From positions 7,099,534-7,163,533 of the forward strand of contig NC_081331.1 in NCBI RefSeq assembly GCF_022539665.2: DNA of 64,000 bases, given 5' to 3'. The position numbers and the translations under genes are program-made. The DNA is from Daphnia carinata. Taxonomy: Eukaryota; Arthropoda; Branchiopoda; Diplostraca; Daphniidae. The notes beneath the pieces are model-generated. The model saw nothing but the letters and a program-made list of their open reading frames with translations. It had not been told where the DNA came from and searched no databases. This document shows, one piece after another, positions 11,303-34,500 of the stretch (positions within the stretch are counted from its first letter, which is position 1; every line of letters begins with the position of its first letter).

Positions 11303-12986
11303 ATGTCAGACTCTAAGATTTCGAAGCATAAAGAAACGTGCTCAGTTAAAGTGGAAGAGGCTTGCGTTAAGCCCGTGACTATGTCTTGGCGACCTTCTAA
11401 ATCCAATTGTGAAGAAGGTACCCAAGAGTTGTCTAGAGCTCATTCTGGACAATGGATTCTTAAAATTGATTGGAGCTATAAAAGTCTTAGCTCAGTGCCA
11501 GAGTTTCTTCCAAATTACCAGTTGTGCACTACTTTGAATCTATCAGGGAACAACTTAAATGGGGCTATTGACTGGCTAATTCACCTGAAAAGGCTTGAAT
11601 TACTAGATCTGTCAAGAAACAAGTTTTCCAAAATAGCAGATGCTTGTGGAAGTGTTTCAACTTTGAAACATTTAGATGTCAGCTATAATTTACTTAGTAA
11701 GCTACCAGAATGGATTTTACTTTTGCAAAAAGTAAAGAAGTTGAATATTAGCTGCAACCCACTTGAAAAGTCATTCCATATTCACTTAAAGAAAGCCAAA
11801 TGGAAAAGTGTAGAGATATGCAATCTAGAAAATGTGAATTTAGTTTCTATTCCAGATTGCTTACAGTCAGCCTACTGTCTCAAAGAGTTGTATTTGGGGA
11901 ATGTAAACAACAAGTATTTCCATAAACCAATGTTTTATCAGAACAATGCTCTTTGGAGAATTCCTGAATGGCTGCCATCTTCACTTTCCATACTTGATCT
12001 TAGCTATGTCCACTTATCAAATTTTGGGTATGATTGGAAGCAGTTACCAAATTTAAAAGAACTGAGAGTCAGAGGAAATGTAAACTATATAATTATATAA
12101 TTAATTTACTCAAATTTCATCATTAAAAAAATATTGACTTCCTGTAGGATTTATTCTGGCCTTCAGATGATTTCACCATTTTGACAAAGCTTGAAATGTG
12201 TGATTTTAGTTGTTGTAAAATGTTCCTATTGCCCAAAGATTTTGGATGTCTCAGGAACCTTTGTTTTATAAATTTGTCTTTCAACAAGTTGACTGTGTTG
12301 CCACAGTCTTTTGAACAATTCTACAGCTTGTATCATTTGGATCTTTATCATGCTGGACTTGAAACCATTGAATGCAACTTGACCCAGCTACCTAGGTATG
12401 TGAGGAAAAAAATGAAGCTCTGCAGGAACTTTACTTCAATGTTAAATTAATTCTTTAAAGACGAAATCTATGCTGTTGCGTTTTTCATAGGTTAGTGGAA
12501 TGTGATTTATGGATGAACTTAGTTGATCCTTTGGGGTGTCTTCCGAATCACTCAGATTTGTGCAGCTGTCTCCGTGAATGTTTATTTCCTTACGAAAGGG
12601 AGATTCGCCTTGATGAGAGAAATAGCCCTTCGGTTGCTTCTGAGGACGTAGAGAGGAGTAGCGAAGGTAAGATTCGTTGTAGGAGAAATAAACGTTATAT
12701 CAATTGTTGAAAACCCATAGAATTTGACGCGGAAATTAACGATCCATCTGAGGTGACTGCATCGTCGACAGGAACTGGCGTTGAAGAGTCGTGGGATGAC
12801 GAAGTATTTTGTGATTACGAAGCTGATATCGAACCGACATGGCATGTCCCACAGTTTTCCAGTGGACAGAAAAAAAGTGTTAATGACGATTACTTTTTCC
12901 TGCCGTCTGAGTTACACGCAGCTTCGTGTAAGCTACCACCGAATCAGTTCAACATTATTCATGGTCAATTTGACGACATTGAATGA
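11303..12986 (+). CDS. Leucine-rich-repeat protein, function not recognised
   Basis: Four coding exons: 11303-12079, 12148-12395, 12491-12666 and 12721-12986. They sum to 1467 nt, giving 488 residues. After a Ser/Lys-rich N-terminus (to about 60) there is an array of LRRs. Clear units include LCTTLNLSGNNL, LELLDLSRNKF, LKHLDVSYNLLSKLP, VKKLNISCNPL, LSILDLSYVHL and LCFINLSFNKLTVLP, the last two groups separated by less regular spacing. The final 150 residues are non-repetitive, acidic and Ser-rich. There is no signal peptide, membrane segment or kinase/Ig domain, so it is probably an intracellular scaffold. I cannot assign it to a named LRR family. The repeats resemble the short SHOC2/ERBIN type, but that is a general likeness. 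It converges on aconitase with only 135 bp between the stop codons. Confidence 0.85.
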
Positions 12987-13048
12987 AAATATACTATGAT
13001 ATGGTATAAATTGGTTTCTATTTGCCAGACTATTTTTAAATTACATAC

Positions 13049-13054
13049 AATAAA
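13049..13054 (+). terminator. Poly(A) signal of the LRR gene
   Basis: AATAAA lies 62 nt after the LRR stop and about 70 bp before the aconitase stop on the other strand. The two transcripts must end very close together or overlap. Confidence 0.6.
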
Positions 13055-13121
13055 CGCAGCTTTGCCGTCGTAATTAAAACGTCATCACTAGGAAAAAGGT
13101 CCAGCTTACTTACTTGCTACT

Positions 13122-16540
<3,419 letters not shown>

Positions 16541-18014
16541 TTTCGCTGATCAGCTGCTAAGTCTGCTAGCGATGTGAATACGGAAAAAACCAACTTCCGA
16601 CACGATTGTGACGGCAGACATTGCCACATATATTATTTCAACTACTTTTTCCACACGACCAATTCACTTGCAATCGCACAACTCTGTTAATTGGCAGAAT
16701 TGGACAGTATCAACAATTTGCTTACTTTTACATTGAAGGAAAACATAATTTACGACTAATAAACGAAACGCAAATCGCCAAGGACACTTTGTTTCTGCCA
16801 TCCATTTTTAACAGGCTTTTTAACGGATAGTAATAATAATTTTTTTTGGCATTTTTTGAATTTAAAATATAACAATATTCTAAATTGTGGAGGGTTTTGC
16901 TGCTGATTTTTTGTTAGTTAGTATGTTTTTTTTGCGCTCAGTTAAGGATTTGGTATTGTGTCTAAAATTCGATTTGCCTGTTCATAAATAAAAGGTTGGA
17001 GAAAGAGGACGCATCTCAGTCTGCAGTGCGATGCTATGGTCTTAGTTTTTTAATGTAGAACCATACGGAGCGATGGTTTACTTGTGTAAACAATTGACCT
17101 ATAACAATAAGAGAGTGGCAGATGTTACAAATGGGCTGACAAATACTACATCGTTTTCTGCAGGATCCAGTATGTTGGACACTACCATATATGTAATTAA
17201 TCCTGTATTTGCACACACATAAGAGAAGCACAGCAGAACCTTATAGATTTTCAATAGATACAGATGATTGACAGAAAGGTGACAGTTAGTATTATAGCAA
17301 GTGTTGATGTACACACAGGTGTATGTCATATCATGGCCGTCTGGTGTAGTGGCTGCATCCTTGAACAGTCAATGCTATGCCGTACTACTCTCACACTATT
17401 CATTGCATGAGATTGCCAACTAAATGGTGAAAGATGATGATGTAAGTATACAGCGTACGGAAAATGCCTCACCCTAACTGACCATCAGATTCGAACACAG
17501 CTCTACCACTAAAAAGTATTTATTTTCCCAGAAATATCTTACTTTAAATACTACAACCAAAAACGACATAATTTGCGGCATCATAGCCTACGTTAATGAC
17601 TGTATATTAATAATAAGGTATACGATGACAAAGCAAAAGACGGGCAAATATGACGGTCACGCATTTCTAAATAAGGGCACACTAGACAAATTTCAATACA
17701 ACACAAACAGAAGCATATTTTAAAGCCTTCTAATATTAAGAAGCTTGTATACAGTAAATTATCGATCCGATTGAAAATAAATAAAATAACTAACATTAAG
17801 GTGGTCACGAACATTGACTGAGTTTAAATATACATAAAAGTTTTTTTTTATTTTAGTTTTTTTTCCATTCTATGTTAAAAAGCGACCGAACTTTTTATCC
17901 TGCGGAGGATCAAAATGTATATATGGAACTGTTATGGGATAACGTTACAAGCGATCTTGACAGACTCGTTCATAGACGATCTCCAATTGTCTTAAATTGT
18001 GCCAGAAAACTAGT
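16541..18014. other. Intergenic, aconitase 5' side to Hr51 3' side
   Basis: About 1.5 kb without a supported gene. The right half holds the Hr51 3' untranslated region and poly(A) signal. The part next to 16540 should contain the aconitase promoter. At 17336-17365 the string GGCCGTCTGGTGTAGTGGCTG looks like a pol III A-box region of a tRNA-derived element on the plus strand. At about 17488-17510 a TTCGAATC-type B-box-like piece lies on the minus strand. They do not form one tRNA. Confidence 0.4.
17847..17852 (-). terminator. Poly(A) signal of Hr51
   Basis: TTTATT on the plus strand reads AATAAA on the minus strand, 162 bp past the Hr51 stop codon. Confidence 0.4.
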
Positions 18015-25050
<7,036 letters not shown>

Positions 25051-25393
25051 CGTAAGATGCTGTCCTTAGGTGTATGGGTGAACCGAGAAGAACTTGAAAA
25101 GTAGTCGTTGGCAAATGAATTGATTGCAATGCCAACACGGTGAGGTGCTGCTCGTTGTGTGCGCTGATGGAGAATCGGCGGTTGCGATGAGACTGTCAAG
25201 TGCCAGAGCAAAGTCTGACTATCTAGGTCCCCGACCTTACCACCGCCACATCCTTTGCCAGTCTCAAAAATTGGATATGGTTTTCTCTCTCACCCAGTCA
25301 CCGTGTATGAAATCTCATGGTCTCATCACCCAGACTGTATTCTAGTGGGTGGGCTACATACATACCAAACCCCTCCCACATCAGGTCTCAAAA

Positions 25394-25424
25394 AGCTGCC
25401 GTGACTCAAGTCGCCACGGCAGCT
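25394..25424. promoter_or_regulatory. Hairpin upstream of the Hr51 start
   Basis: Perfect 10-bp arms, AGCTGCCGTG (25394-25403) and CACGGCAGCT (25415-25424), enclose 11 nt that contain a smaller ACT/AGT pairing. It lies 344 bp upstream of the Hr51 start codon on the gene's 5' side, so it may be in the 5' untranslated leader. Function is unknown. Confidence 0.45.
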
Positions 25425-25729
25425 ACAAACTTCGCCACTTGTTCGACGCTGATCGACCTGATTTGATCTAGATACGAAGCGAACAAGCACAGCTTTCGTA
25501 TGTTCTATGTTTTGCATTAGCCAACATTTCAAAAATAATATTTTATGATTGGGAAGACAAACAAGATGAGCAATTTTGGCAAGCGTGATTTCTCCCTTCC
25601 AACCACAAACTCCGCCCCTCGTGAGCTCCCGCCGTCAAGAGCTGGACGTCAGACCGCAGCGCACGGGCCACAGGATTGGGTCTCTCCACTTGACGCAAGT
25701 TTCCGGCGGCCATCCGCGGAAACCAGCCC

Positions 25730-25790
25730 GCCCATTGGCTGCCCCCCTTTTCCTTTGATCTTGAGCGGCTCGACCTCCTATTGGCTAGGG
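25730..25790 (-). promoter_or_regulatory. Candidate Hr51 promoter with two CCAAT boxes
   Basis: Two CCAAT boxes read on the minus strand: AGCCAATGGGCGGGCT (25740-25725, with an overlapping GC box) and AGCCAATAG (about 25786-25778). They sit in the most GC-rich patch of this area, 680-740 bp upstream of the Hr51 start codon. The orientation agrees with Hr51. No transcript evidence is available. Confidence 0.35.
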
Positions 25791-27735
25791 CCCTTCTCTC
25801 TTTCAACTTTTCGTCGTAACATCAATTCACTCGCTTTTTTGTGGTCGTTTTGCTTTATTGAAAACTGAACGCAAACCAAACAGCTAGTTGTTCTTGTTTG
25901 AGTTTTTCCTTCTGGCCGTATATTCCTTTTTGAATTGCGTTTTGTTGCAAGGGCTCCCAACCGGCAGACACATGTGTAAAGATCTCCCACATTTTTTGGG
26001 AGGGGTTGTGTAACGATGAAAGTTCCCAGTTATGCCGACGTCGTTTGTCCTGTTAGTGTCTGTTCCTTGACGGTTTTATGAGTCACGCTCATCCAAATAG
26101 AGAGTCTATCGTCGAACACTTGTGCACTGTACGAGTGTGGCAGTCTGTTGAAACAGAACCTTTAACTCGGGACGAGTTGCAGTCAACAGTCGAATGAATG
26201 GGCTAGTATATTATCTCGAATCACATCTCTGAGCCAAACGAAAGTGCGTGTGATGCGATGCCACTCTGTCTCTTGTTACATAAATACCTTTTTACCTTTC
26301 TAAACGTAATTCGGGCGTTACAGTGTTTTGCTTGTTTACTGTGTCTCTCGGAAATATTTAAGAAATCTGACGCTTTTAACGTAAACATGCTGCATTTTGA
26401 AACAATGTAAAAAATTATCACTTTAGTTTCAAGGAATTGATCAATGTTTTCTTTTGAGCCTTTAATGCTGTAAAGAGCAAATTTAACATTCGCCAAATTT
26501 ATTATTCAGAATGTTTTATTTACTTTTGAAGTAGTAATAATAATACAAAAAGAATAATTGCTCGGATTGTTACGGATAAATTGTTTATTATGATACTATT
26601 ATATCAGCTCGTTTGGCTTGAGGAACAATTTCCGTGATTGGAAATTAATCTGGTCGGACCTAGACCAGTAGGCCACGGTCTAAGCTTACGCACGTTAGTG
26701 TCAATCTAACATGATAGAACTAGGAAAATGTAGGAATAAGTGAGGGAGAGCGTCATAGATGCGGCTAGACGGACATTGTGGAGTGACTAAGGATAAAGAG
26801 GTGGAGGGGGGGGGGAGACGTGAAGGACGATGACAGTCTATTATGTAGGTTACAAGGCAACCGGCGATCCGATTAGTCCCATCAGTGAACACATTGATAA
26901 CATGTGATGACCGGTTTTACGAGTCATCTTACCATCACCAACTAACGGGGTTGCGGCTGCCGGAATCTCGCCGGATCAATGGTTTCAATGGCTAGGCCCT
27001 TCTTTTCATTGACGCTGCTGGGCACTAGCAAGTATGTATGACGGCCGTGGTCAATCAACTTGGGATTTGATCCCATTTATTTCCAACTGAGCCGCTGTAA
27101 ATACGTAGGCCATGGCAGAAAAGAATCAGCCAGTTGGAATTAATGACATCCATGTTCCTGTGTTAGTTCACAGAGATCTAACGCAGTCAATAAGCTCATG
27201 CTGTGTAGATACCATTTGCTACGTCTGAGCGTTTACTTGCTTCAGTTTTCAATCATTATTGAAAAATTGTTTTTCAAACGACTTATAATAGACGTAGTCC
27301 ACACAAGCAATTCGAATACAAGCCCAGTGGAGATAGTTGGGAACAATTCCATCCAATCTTTGGGTGTTGACTGAGTGTCAGTAGTACACACTATAAAAGA
27401 ACGCCCTTTCTAACCGGAATAAGAAGCCCAAAGCCATTTCCCAACGTTTCGTTCTCGATTGTGGTATACGCAGTTGCGTTGGGCGGAATGATGATGGCAT
27501 CCTCAGTATTCGGAAGACATGGTTCCAGCATTAGACGAGATTGGATTGTTTGGGGGAAATGGGAGCCACGACTATATCTGCAATAAAAGCGCGGAGAGCG
27601 GCACTTGAATGATCATTTGTCATATCGATAAAGATTGGAAGGAACTGGAAAGTTGTAAAAGTAATCGGCGAAATAAATCAAAATAACACTGCAAATAAAT
27701 GTAACATCCACAATGTGAGTAGTCTGTTTTTCGCT

Positions 27736-27974
27736 TCAGTTCGCCGCGGTTGATTTATACCGTTCAGGAACCACTAACTTCCGCGCGTAGCACGTAGATG
27801 CATCGCACACTTCATATAGTCGGCAACACAAATGGAACGGTTTTCCAAACTCCGCTCGCAGTCGGTACAATCGATAATCCAATAAGGAGGGATGCGCTGC
27901 TCTCATAGCCAGCTCTGCACTGTGATTTGGACGGTGCCTTTCTGGCAGTTCCAGGCACTTCACACAAAAGCCTC
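27736..27974 (-). CDS. Possible terminal exon encoding a Cys-rich peptide (weak)
   Basis: A minus-strand open frame of about 79 codons ends in TGA at 27738-27736. It is preceded by a strong acceptor-like run (pyrimidine-rich, ending GCTGCAG) next to 27974. The translation has paired cysteines (CVKC, LCCRLYEVC, STCY) and ordinary composition. I do not recognise the family and found no partner exon or poly(A) signal. Two frames are open in this GC-rich patch, so chance is a serious alternative. Confidence 0.18.
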
Positions 27975-28255
27975 TGCAGCAGGGGGTCAGCGGACAACAA
28001 ATAGGGATGCAAGAAAGCAGGTATAACGCTTTTTATGAAGAAAAAAAGACTATAGGGGTGGAAACACAAGCGATTGTCAACATTTATTTTTTTGTCGCCT
28101 CCCTGGTGATTCCGGTCCTATTTACGAACTGTCAACTGCAACACACAGTTCGCTGTTTGGTTTGGGCTTTGTTCTTGGCAGCTCTTTTTTCCCCTGCCAC
28201 TTCTTCACGTCGATTTGATGTCGACTTCGGAAATCCATTAACAGTTGTCTGAACC

Positions 28256-28261
28256 TTTATT
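28256..28261 (-). terminator. Possible poly(A) signal of spatacsin
   Basis: TTTATT on the plus strand is AATAAA on the minus strand, about 300 bp past the spatacsin stop. Confidence 0.35.
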
Positions 28262-28558
28262 TGATTTCATGCTATCTCAAAATACTTCATAAGAAATAGT
28301 AGCTTTACATTTTTCGGAATTGTTATTCTAGATTTCCTTTTTCTTTTCACAGATAAATTCAGAAAAAAAATAGAAGAAACAAAATGGGAAAAAGCATAAC
28401 ATGGAAAACTCTTTATAACCTAAGACTTAATAGCTATATGAAGGTTCTAGAGTTAGCTGGGCAAACTCAATGACAACTTTAAAAATTTTAATCAAACTTA
28501 ATACCGCAACGAATGGAAAATACAGGACTTAACTTTGGAAAAATCTTAATGGAATATC

Positions 28559-31500
28559 TCAGTCTTGATTGGCCTTTTTTCCCCACGCCGTGTCTCTTAG
28601 ATATGGGAGTGCGGACGAAGACAGTAATTCGCTAACGAGATGTCTAAGACCTAAACGCGAAGCAAGTCGATATTTCACTTCGGCATCCGTCAACATGGAG
28701 ACCAGCCGTGCTAAACGGTCCAATGTTTCCGATTTTTTGCTGAACCCCGATTCCAGCTCAAACGCAGCGACTACCTCTTCAACGATAGTCGGTGTGATTG
28801 TGTGGCGACGGATAAATCGCTCAAGATAATCCTCTCCGTCATTGAGGACATAATGTCGCATTAAGGCTTTACCCCAAGTAATACTGAAACCGTAACCGCG
28901 TGAAACGATTTCCGCTTCTGGATACCTGTCGAAACAAAAGCGATGCAAAGTAAGTAGTAGAAAATGCCCTGACAAAGAAACTCACGTGAGCGTCTCGCAA
29001 ATGAGGATGTCTACTTGCGATGCATTCAACCCTAGGATACAATAGATCTGTTGGCTGTCTACGGCACGGCTGACTAGATGAATTTGCAAAGCAACCAACT
29101 CCGCTTGAAGTGCGCACCGATTAGCGTGATTCAATTTACCAGCCTGTGCCAAAACAACACCTCTAGTTAACAAGCTTCAATAAATAATGTCGTCGTTAAA
29201 CTAACCTGTAGAAAGTATTCAGTGGCATGAGCTAAATTATGCATGGCGGCCGTTAGGACCTTTTTCATTTCAGCACCAGCTTTAAGCATCGGTAAATTGG
29301 TGGAGGTGGGTACGTTTGTTGCCTCAAGTGACCAACTGGTTGATGATCTTTTAACTGGAGACGACTCCAAGGTTTTAGGTAAAGGTGATCCCGTTGGTTT
29401 CTTTGATGTCTTTACAATTGATTTGAACGCTTGACTAATGACTGGCTGGAGCATACCATTGGCCTCCTCCTGCCACATTAAAGCCACTTCCGCATGCATA
29501 TGAAAATGAAGTGCTACTAGTCGAAAGAGCTCCCGATTCTCTACACAGTTGGGTCTCAAGAAATCGAGTAGGGCTTGTCGCAAAAGCGGAAGGCGATCCA
29601 TCCCTTTGCGCAAAAGGTACTCGAACTGGTCGTGTTCTTTCAGAAGTGCAAAGACGTAGCTCATCTCGGTATAGCGCTGGATACCGGTAGTGAGTCGAGT
29701 GATGAGGATCCATTGTTGGTCAAGAAGAAGTTTGTCGATGAAACTGCGGGCGTGGTTCAGAATTTGGCCGATGTTTTCCACGTCACAGGCGAGTGTGAAG
29801 CTAGAATGGGAAAATATGAGCAATTCCACAGCGACTGGCCACTCATTATTTTCCTCAAGATTTAGCGCCGCTTCCAAAAGAGCTCGTCCTAATTGAGTGG
29901 GATCGGCACAGAGCGTTACCCTAAAATTGTATTTCATTAATTTGAAGCTAATGATTTATGATTCTATAGGAATTTTTTATTTTACCAACGATTGAACGTG
30001 CCGCGGAGTAGTGACACCACCATGTTGGTTTCGGTGCTCACTTGCCCATAAGCTGAACCTGCAGCTTCAATGAGCTCGTCTTTAACCAAGTCTACCACTT
30101 GCGCCACAGCAATGCGAGATGCGGTGATCCAACTACGAGCCAAGTTGAGGTGTCCGCCGATAGCCAATTGGAGACCAGAAGGTTGAGTCGGTGTTTCCAG
30201 CAACATCTTCAAGATTGATATGGGCCTTGAATGTTCCACAACATATTCATAATTCAGATCTAAGATCACTGCAACTTGGTGGAAAACCAAGAGACGATGA
30301 CAGAGTACATGTCCGTGCTTCAGCAGTTCATTGTCGATGTATTCAATGACCGATTGTCGATCCTTCCATTCGACCTCTTTATCTTTCAGTGCAGTGATCT
30401 GCAGTAGTCTACTTTTGACCCTGGACATGTCGGCGTTGTTCTCCACTAGATCAATCATGAAGAGGATCAAGAGAAGATCTGGACTTTGTCGGCGAAACAT
30501 GTAAGAAAGTTTGAGGGCTCCAACCAATTCTTCAGCATCGAGATTTCGACCAATCCATTCAGAGACTTTCTCCAAAAAGGAGTCGCTGTAATTTGATTGC
30601 AGTTGAGCATAGGGTAACGCATCTGCCATTTCGTTTATTTTTTCCATCAGCAGAGGACACATCGGCGAGTCTGGTTGAAGATCGAGTAGCGAAGAGGGAG
30701 TCGAACTATCGAGATCGGCTTCTATTCGCGTCTGCCACCACAACACCTCCAGCTCGACTAGGGCCTCTTTCCGTATTGGTTTCACAAGTCGCATCCACTT
30801 CAGTGCGTGATCTATCATCAGATGAGATTCCCAAGAGGTTTGCGCTTTCGGCAAGACGTCCCGGAAGAAGGTGGAAGCTAAATCAGGTCGTACATGGTGA
30901 ACAGTTAAGAGTTGATGACAGCGGTTCCAAAATGCTGTCCTGAAGCGGAGCGAAGACGTTTGTGCCTCATTTTGATTAGTTTGACTTTCGAACATTGTAT
31001 GCAGCTGGGTAACAAAGATAGAATCCGCCGGTACATCAGAAATTTTGGCCAACTTTAAAGCTACGTCAAAGTTACGTTGATCGAGAAGGATTTCAACAAC
31101 TTTTAAACATTCCTGTTGGAACTGCAAACTGTTACTTCCTTGCATCAAATTGGCAATGTTCACATCGATTCCGGAATGGACACACAGCGTCACTATTTCT
31201 GCCAATAATCCGAAATCAGGAACTGAAACATCCATGGCCAAACAGTCAAACGGTTGAACATCCGCCCACATGGTCAACAGATCCTGCTGCTGATCGGCGT
31301 CCTCGATAAGGTAACACAGAGCCCATGACAAGATATGCAAAGCGAAGCGAAAGAGATTCATGGGTTGGCGGAATAAAATCATATCGTCACCTTCTTCGTA
31401 CAAGCCAATGGCATCACGGACTAGTTCTAGTTTATCACGTTCGCTTTCACCTTTCATAAAGGAGTCAAGCCAGTTGAGCATTCGGCTTAGCCAATGGTGA

Positions 31501-34500
31501 GGGACGAAGATATTAAAAGCTTCCAAAACAATGTGGAATCGATGTGAGCTCATAGCTTCCAGTACCAAGTTGCTTAACGTTTCTATATCAGGAATCGCCA
31601 TCGTTGAGTTGTTCCCCAACATTGGTGAAATTTCGTGTAAATTTAATGAAAGATACACGCAGAGGCAAGGGTAAATCAGACGAGGTTCCAAAACAGCAGT
31701 AACAACTGCAAGTTCGACACTGCGATTGACCAATGAGGAGGTGAGAAGATTAGATGCATTCTCGGTGGAGCCTTGCAACAGTAATTGGTAGAAGGTTTCG
31801 TGTGGAGTAGTCGCATTGATTGCGGAAACGCTACTAGACGTTTGGCTGGTTTCTGCGGAGGATGACGGTTTCACGGACAATTGCAGATGAAGCTTGATCG
31901 GAGATGAAAACTCTCGAATTATTTCTATATATCTTTCAAATGGATAGTTGTAAGTCTGGATGAAAAGGAGGAAAATCAGCCATTGATTCCGGCTAGCGCA
32001 CTGACTTAAAAATTTAGTCGGCAGTCCGAGGCTGTAGACGGTGCAGAACTCGATCGCTAGATGCCAGCTCGCGACGAGCTTAACCGCATCAGAATCATTG
32101 GAAGCATTCTTCAACAAGCTATCTTCAAGTAGCTCAATCAGACTACGCGCTGCAAGAGAGTCGATTAACAGATCACGGGTGAGCTCCGCAAGATTTTTCC
32201 GATCTAACGCCGGATCTTGTGTGAGGCGTTGCAAAACGGCCAGAGTAGTTCTGACGGGATGTGCGTTGAAACCCAACATTTCAATCAACAAAATGCACGA
32301 TCGCGAAATGGCATCACTCCACGGATCTTCTAGGCCTATGGCCTGGATTACAAACGGGTAGGTTGCGATTTCTTCTTTGGTTTTGACGGTTTGTTGTAGG
32401 TGGAAGAACGCTCGGAACGGCCGACTCTGTTTCAAGTAAAACGTCCAATCGAGACACGTCGTTAAGCCTTGATTGGTTTCATGAGTATTTTCTGCCCGAG
32501 GAGTATGAGGGTTTCCTAACAAGGCCCACTCTTTTTGAGAGCATTTGAAAAAATTTGTCACGTTGATAGGGACTTCTCCGACCAGCAACTGATGGATTGA
32601 CGGATCTTCGGCGGTATTATCCCAAACATGCGCAAACATAGACAGACTCTTGAGGGCTTTTGACATAATGCCATCAGGAATTAAGATTGGATTGAGTAAG
32701 TGGAAAAATAAGGCCACAAAGGGATGCTTCATCCAGAATTCTTCTTCGGTAAGATGATTCGCCTCCTTTAGAAGAGTATTATTTAAACGACACAGTTCGA
32801 CAAAACCGTCGGAATCGCTAGGGTCCAATTTCCATGACTGAAATCTTTGAACAAGCTTCATCCAAGTCGGGCGCTCATTCAAATCATTGTTTCCATCGGA
32901 AATAAGGTCGTAAAACAATTCCGGGTTGAACTCGTGAGCACAATAATCGAGGGCCGCAGTCCTAATCGACTGTAACGTAACGTTTGCGAGAGGCTTGCGA
33001 ACAATATTCTCCATTTGATGAAATTGACCGCTGGATAGAAGACGTGCAATGAGTGCTACGAGATTCTGATGTTCGCATTCGGCGAAGACACCTTGATTGG
33101 CTAGTAAATTCAAGACAGAATCCCTCGTGTCGTTGTTTTTGCATTCGGCAGCCATATCAACCATTGCGTTACTTATTGGCCAGATATACGGAATATTTTC
33201 ATCAACAAAATGATTAGACGGCGCCTGATTCTCAATCCATTTCTTCAGGGTCGAGAGAATTTGTTTATTCAACATGACTTGCCAAACATCTTCCGGCTGG
33301 ATTCTCGCTAATATTTGCTCGTCTAACGGGAAGGTAATAGAAATAGAAAATTAACACAAGGCGCTAAAATACACATAGCAATTTGATTACTTTTCGATTG
33401 TAGGAAGGCCTCTGCTAAATAAAGACTTCTTTGTTTTGAGTCCCACCCCAAAACAGTTTCCATAGTTAAGACGGGCACATTACCCAGCGAGTCTCTGACA
33501 TAGCACTCCGCGAAAGTAATGAAATCCAAACAATTCATTAACTCCGCAGTCCATAGGTGGCGTTGTTGCATGATTTCCACCAGTTTTTCTCTCGATTTTG
33601 GATCTGAGGCTTGAAGGCAGATTTTCTCCCATGTTCCAGGAACTTCACAGCCCTAAAAAATAATTTAGAAAATCTTGCATTACACTGAATTATGCATAAT
33701 TCGGAGATAACCGAATATCTTACCAGATTTCTTATCATTGTTTCCGCTTCGTCAATCATTCGAAAATCATACGTCACAATACCCTGCTGAATTTCGCTTA
33801 TAATGGCGTTTCGTATCGAATTCAAGTCTCTGAAATTGCAATCACCTCGGATAGATAGCTCGTACTGAGCTGGGTACACAAAAATTAAAAGATACGTATG
33901 AACACATAAATAAGCAAGCTTTTCCTTAAAAGCCATCAGATATTGAGTTATTCTCACCTAAGGCAAGATGATTGTGGATAAGCGCGTCTTTAACTATGCT
34001 GTATTCATCCCATCCATGCCATTTTGTAGTCAATTCTTGAAACACTGCATTTTCGTCGAAATTGGCGGGCTCCTGAGGCTTTACGGGCAATAGCTCTTGC
34101 CACGCAAAGATTAAATTGAAAATAGTTGCACAATCAGGGAATTTCTTATAAGCTCGACCGGCGAATCCTAGGCTGAGCCCTAATACTTGAAGGCCAAACG
34201 AAGATGTCGAACTTTTTTTTCAATTGAGGAACAAACTTGGTGATGAGAGCTGTTCTTGGTTGAAACGCTTTCACCGTTAACAAGCTTGGTAATCAGGAAA
34301 TTGTCGAGTACACGTAGGATATGGCAAATTTCAACTTCGACACCCTCTTCAGCAATCTTTAAGATATTTGCTATGCTCTCCAAATGTTGCGAATTGATTG
34401 CAGTGGCTAGCAAAGACGCCCGAACATCGATGCTGACCGTAACGTCGACTCGTTCCGATTCTTTCAGGTCACGAATGGAATTGTTTTTCATTACTTTATC

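Larger units (their letters stand above)
25791..28558. other. Intergenic, Hr51 promoter side to spatacsin 3' end
   Basis: About 2.8 kb. No gene is firmly supported. It contains fragments resembling tRNA-derived repeats (27062-27110 on the minus strand, with GGGATCAAATCCC and GGCTCAGTTGG), a TATAAAAG string on the plus strand near 27391, and a Cys-rich open frame at 27736-27974 described under findings. The right end should be the spatacsin 3' untranslated region. Confidence 0.4.

Noticed and set aside
25545-25868. Plus-strand frame of 107 codons near the Hr51 promoter
   Set aside because: Both strands are open because the patch is GC-rich. It overlaps CCAAT boxes and looks like promoter DNA.
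27391-27398. TATAAAAG as a promoter
   Set aside because: No plus-strand gene follows it within several kilobases, so it cannot be tied to a transcript.
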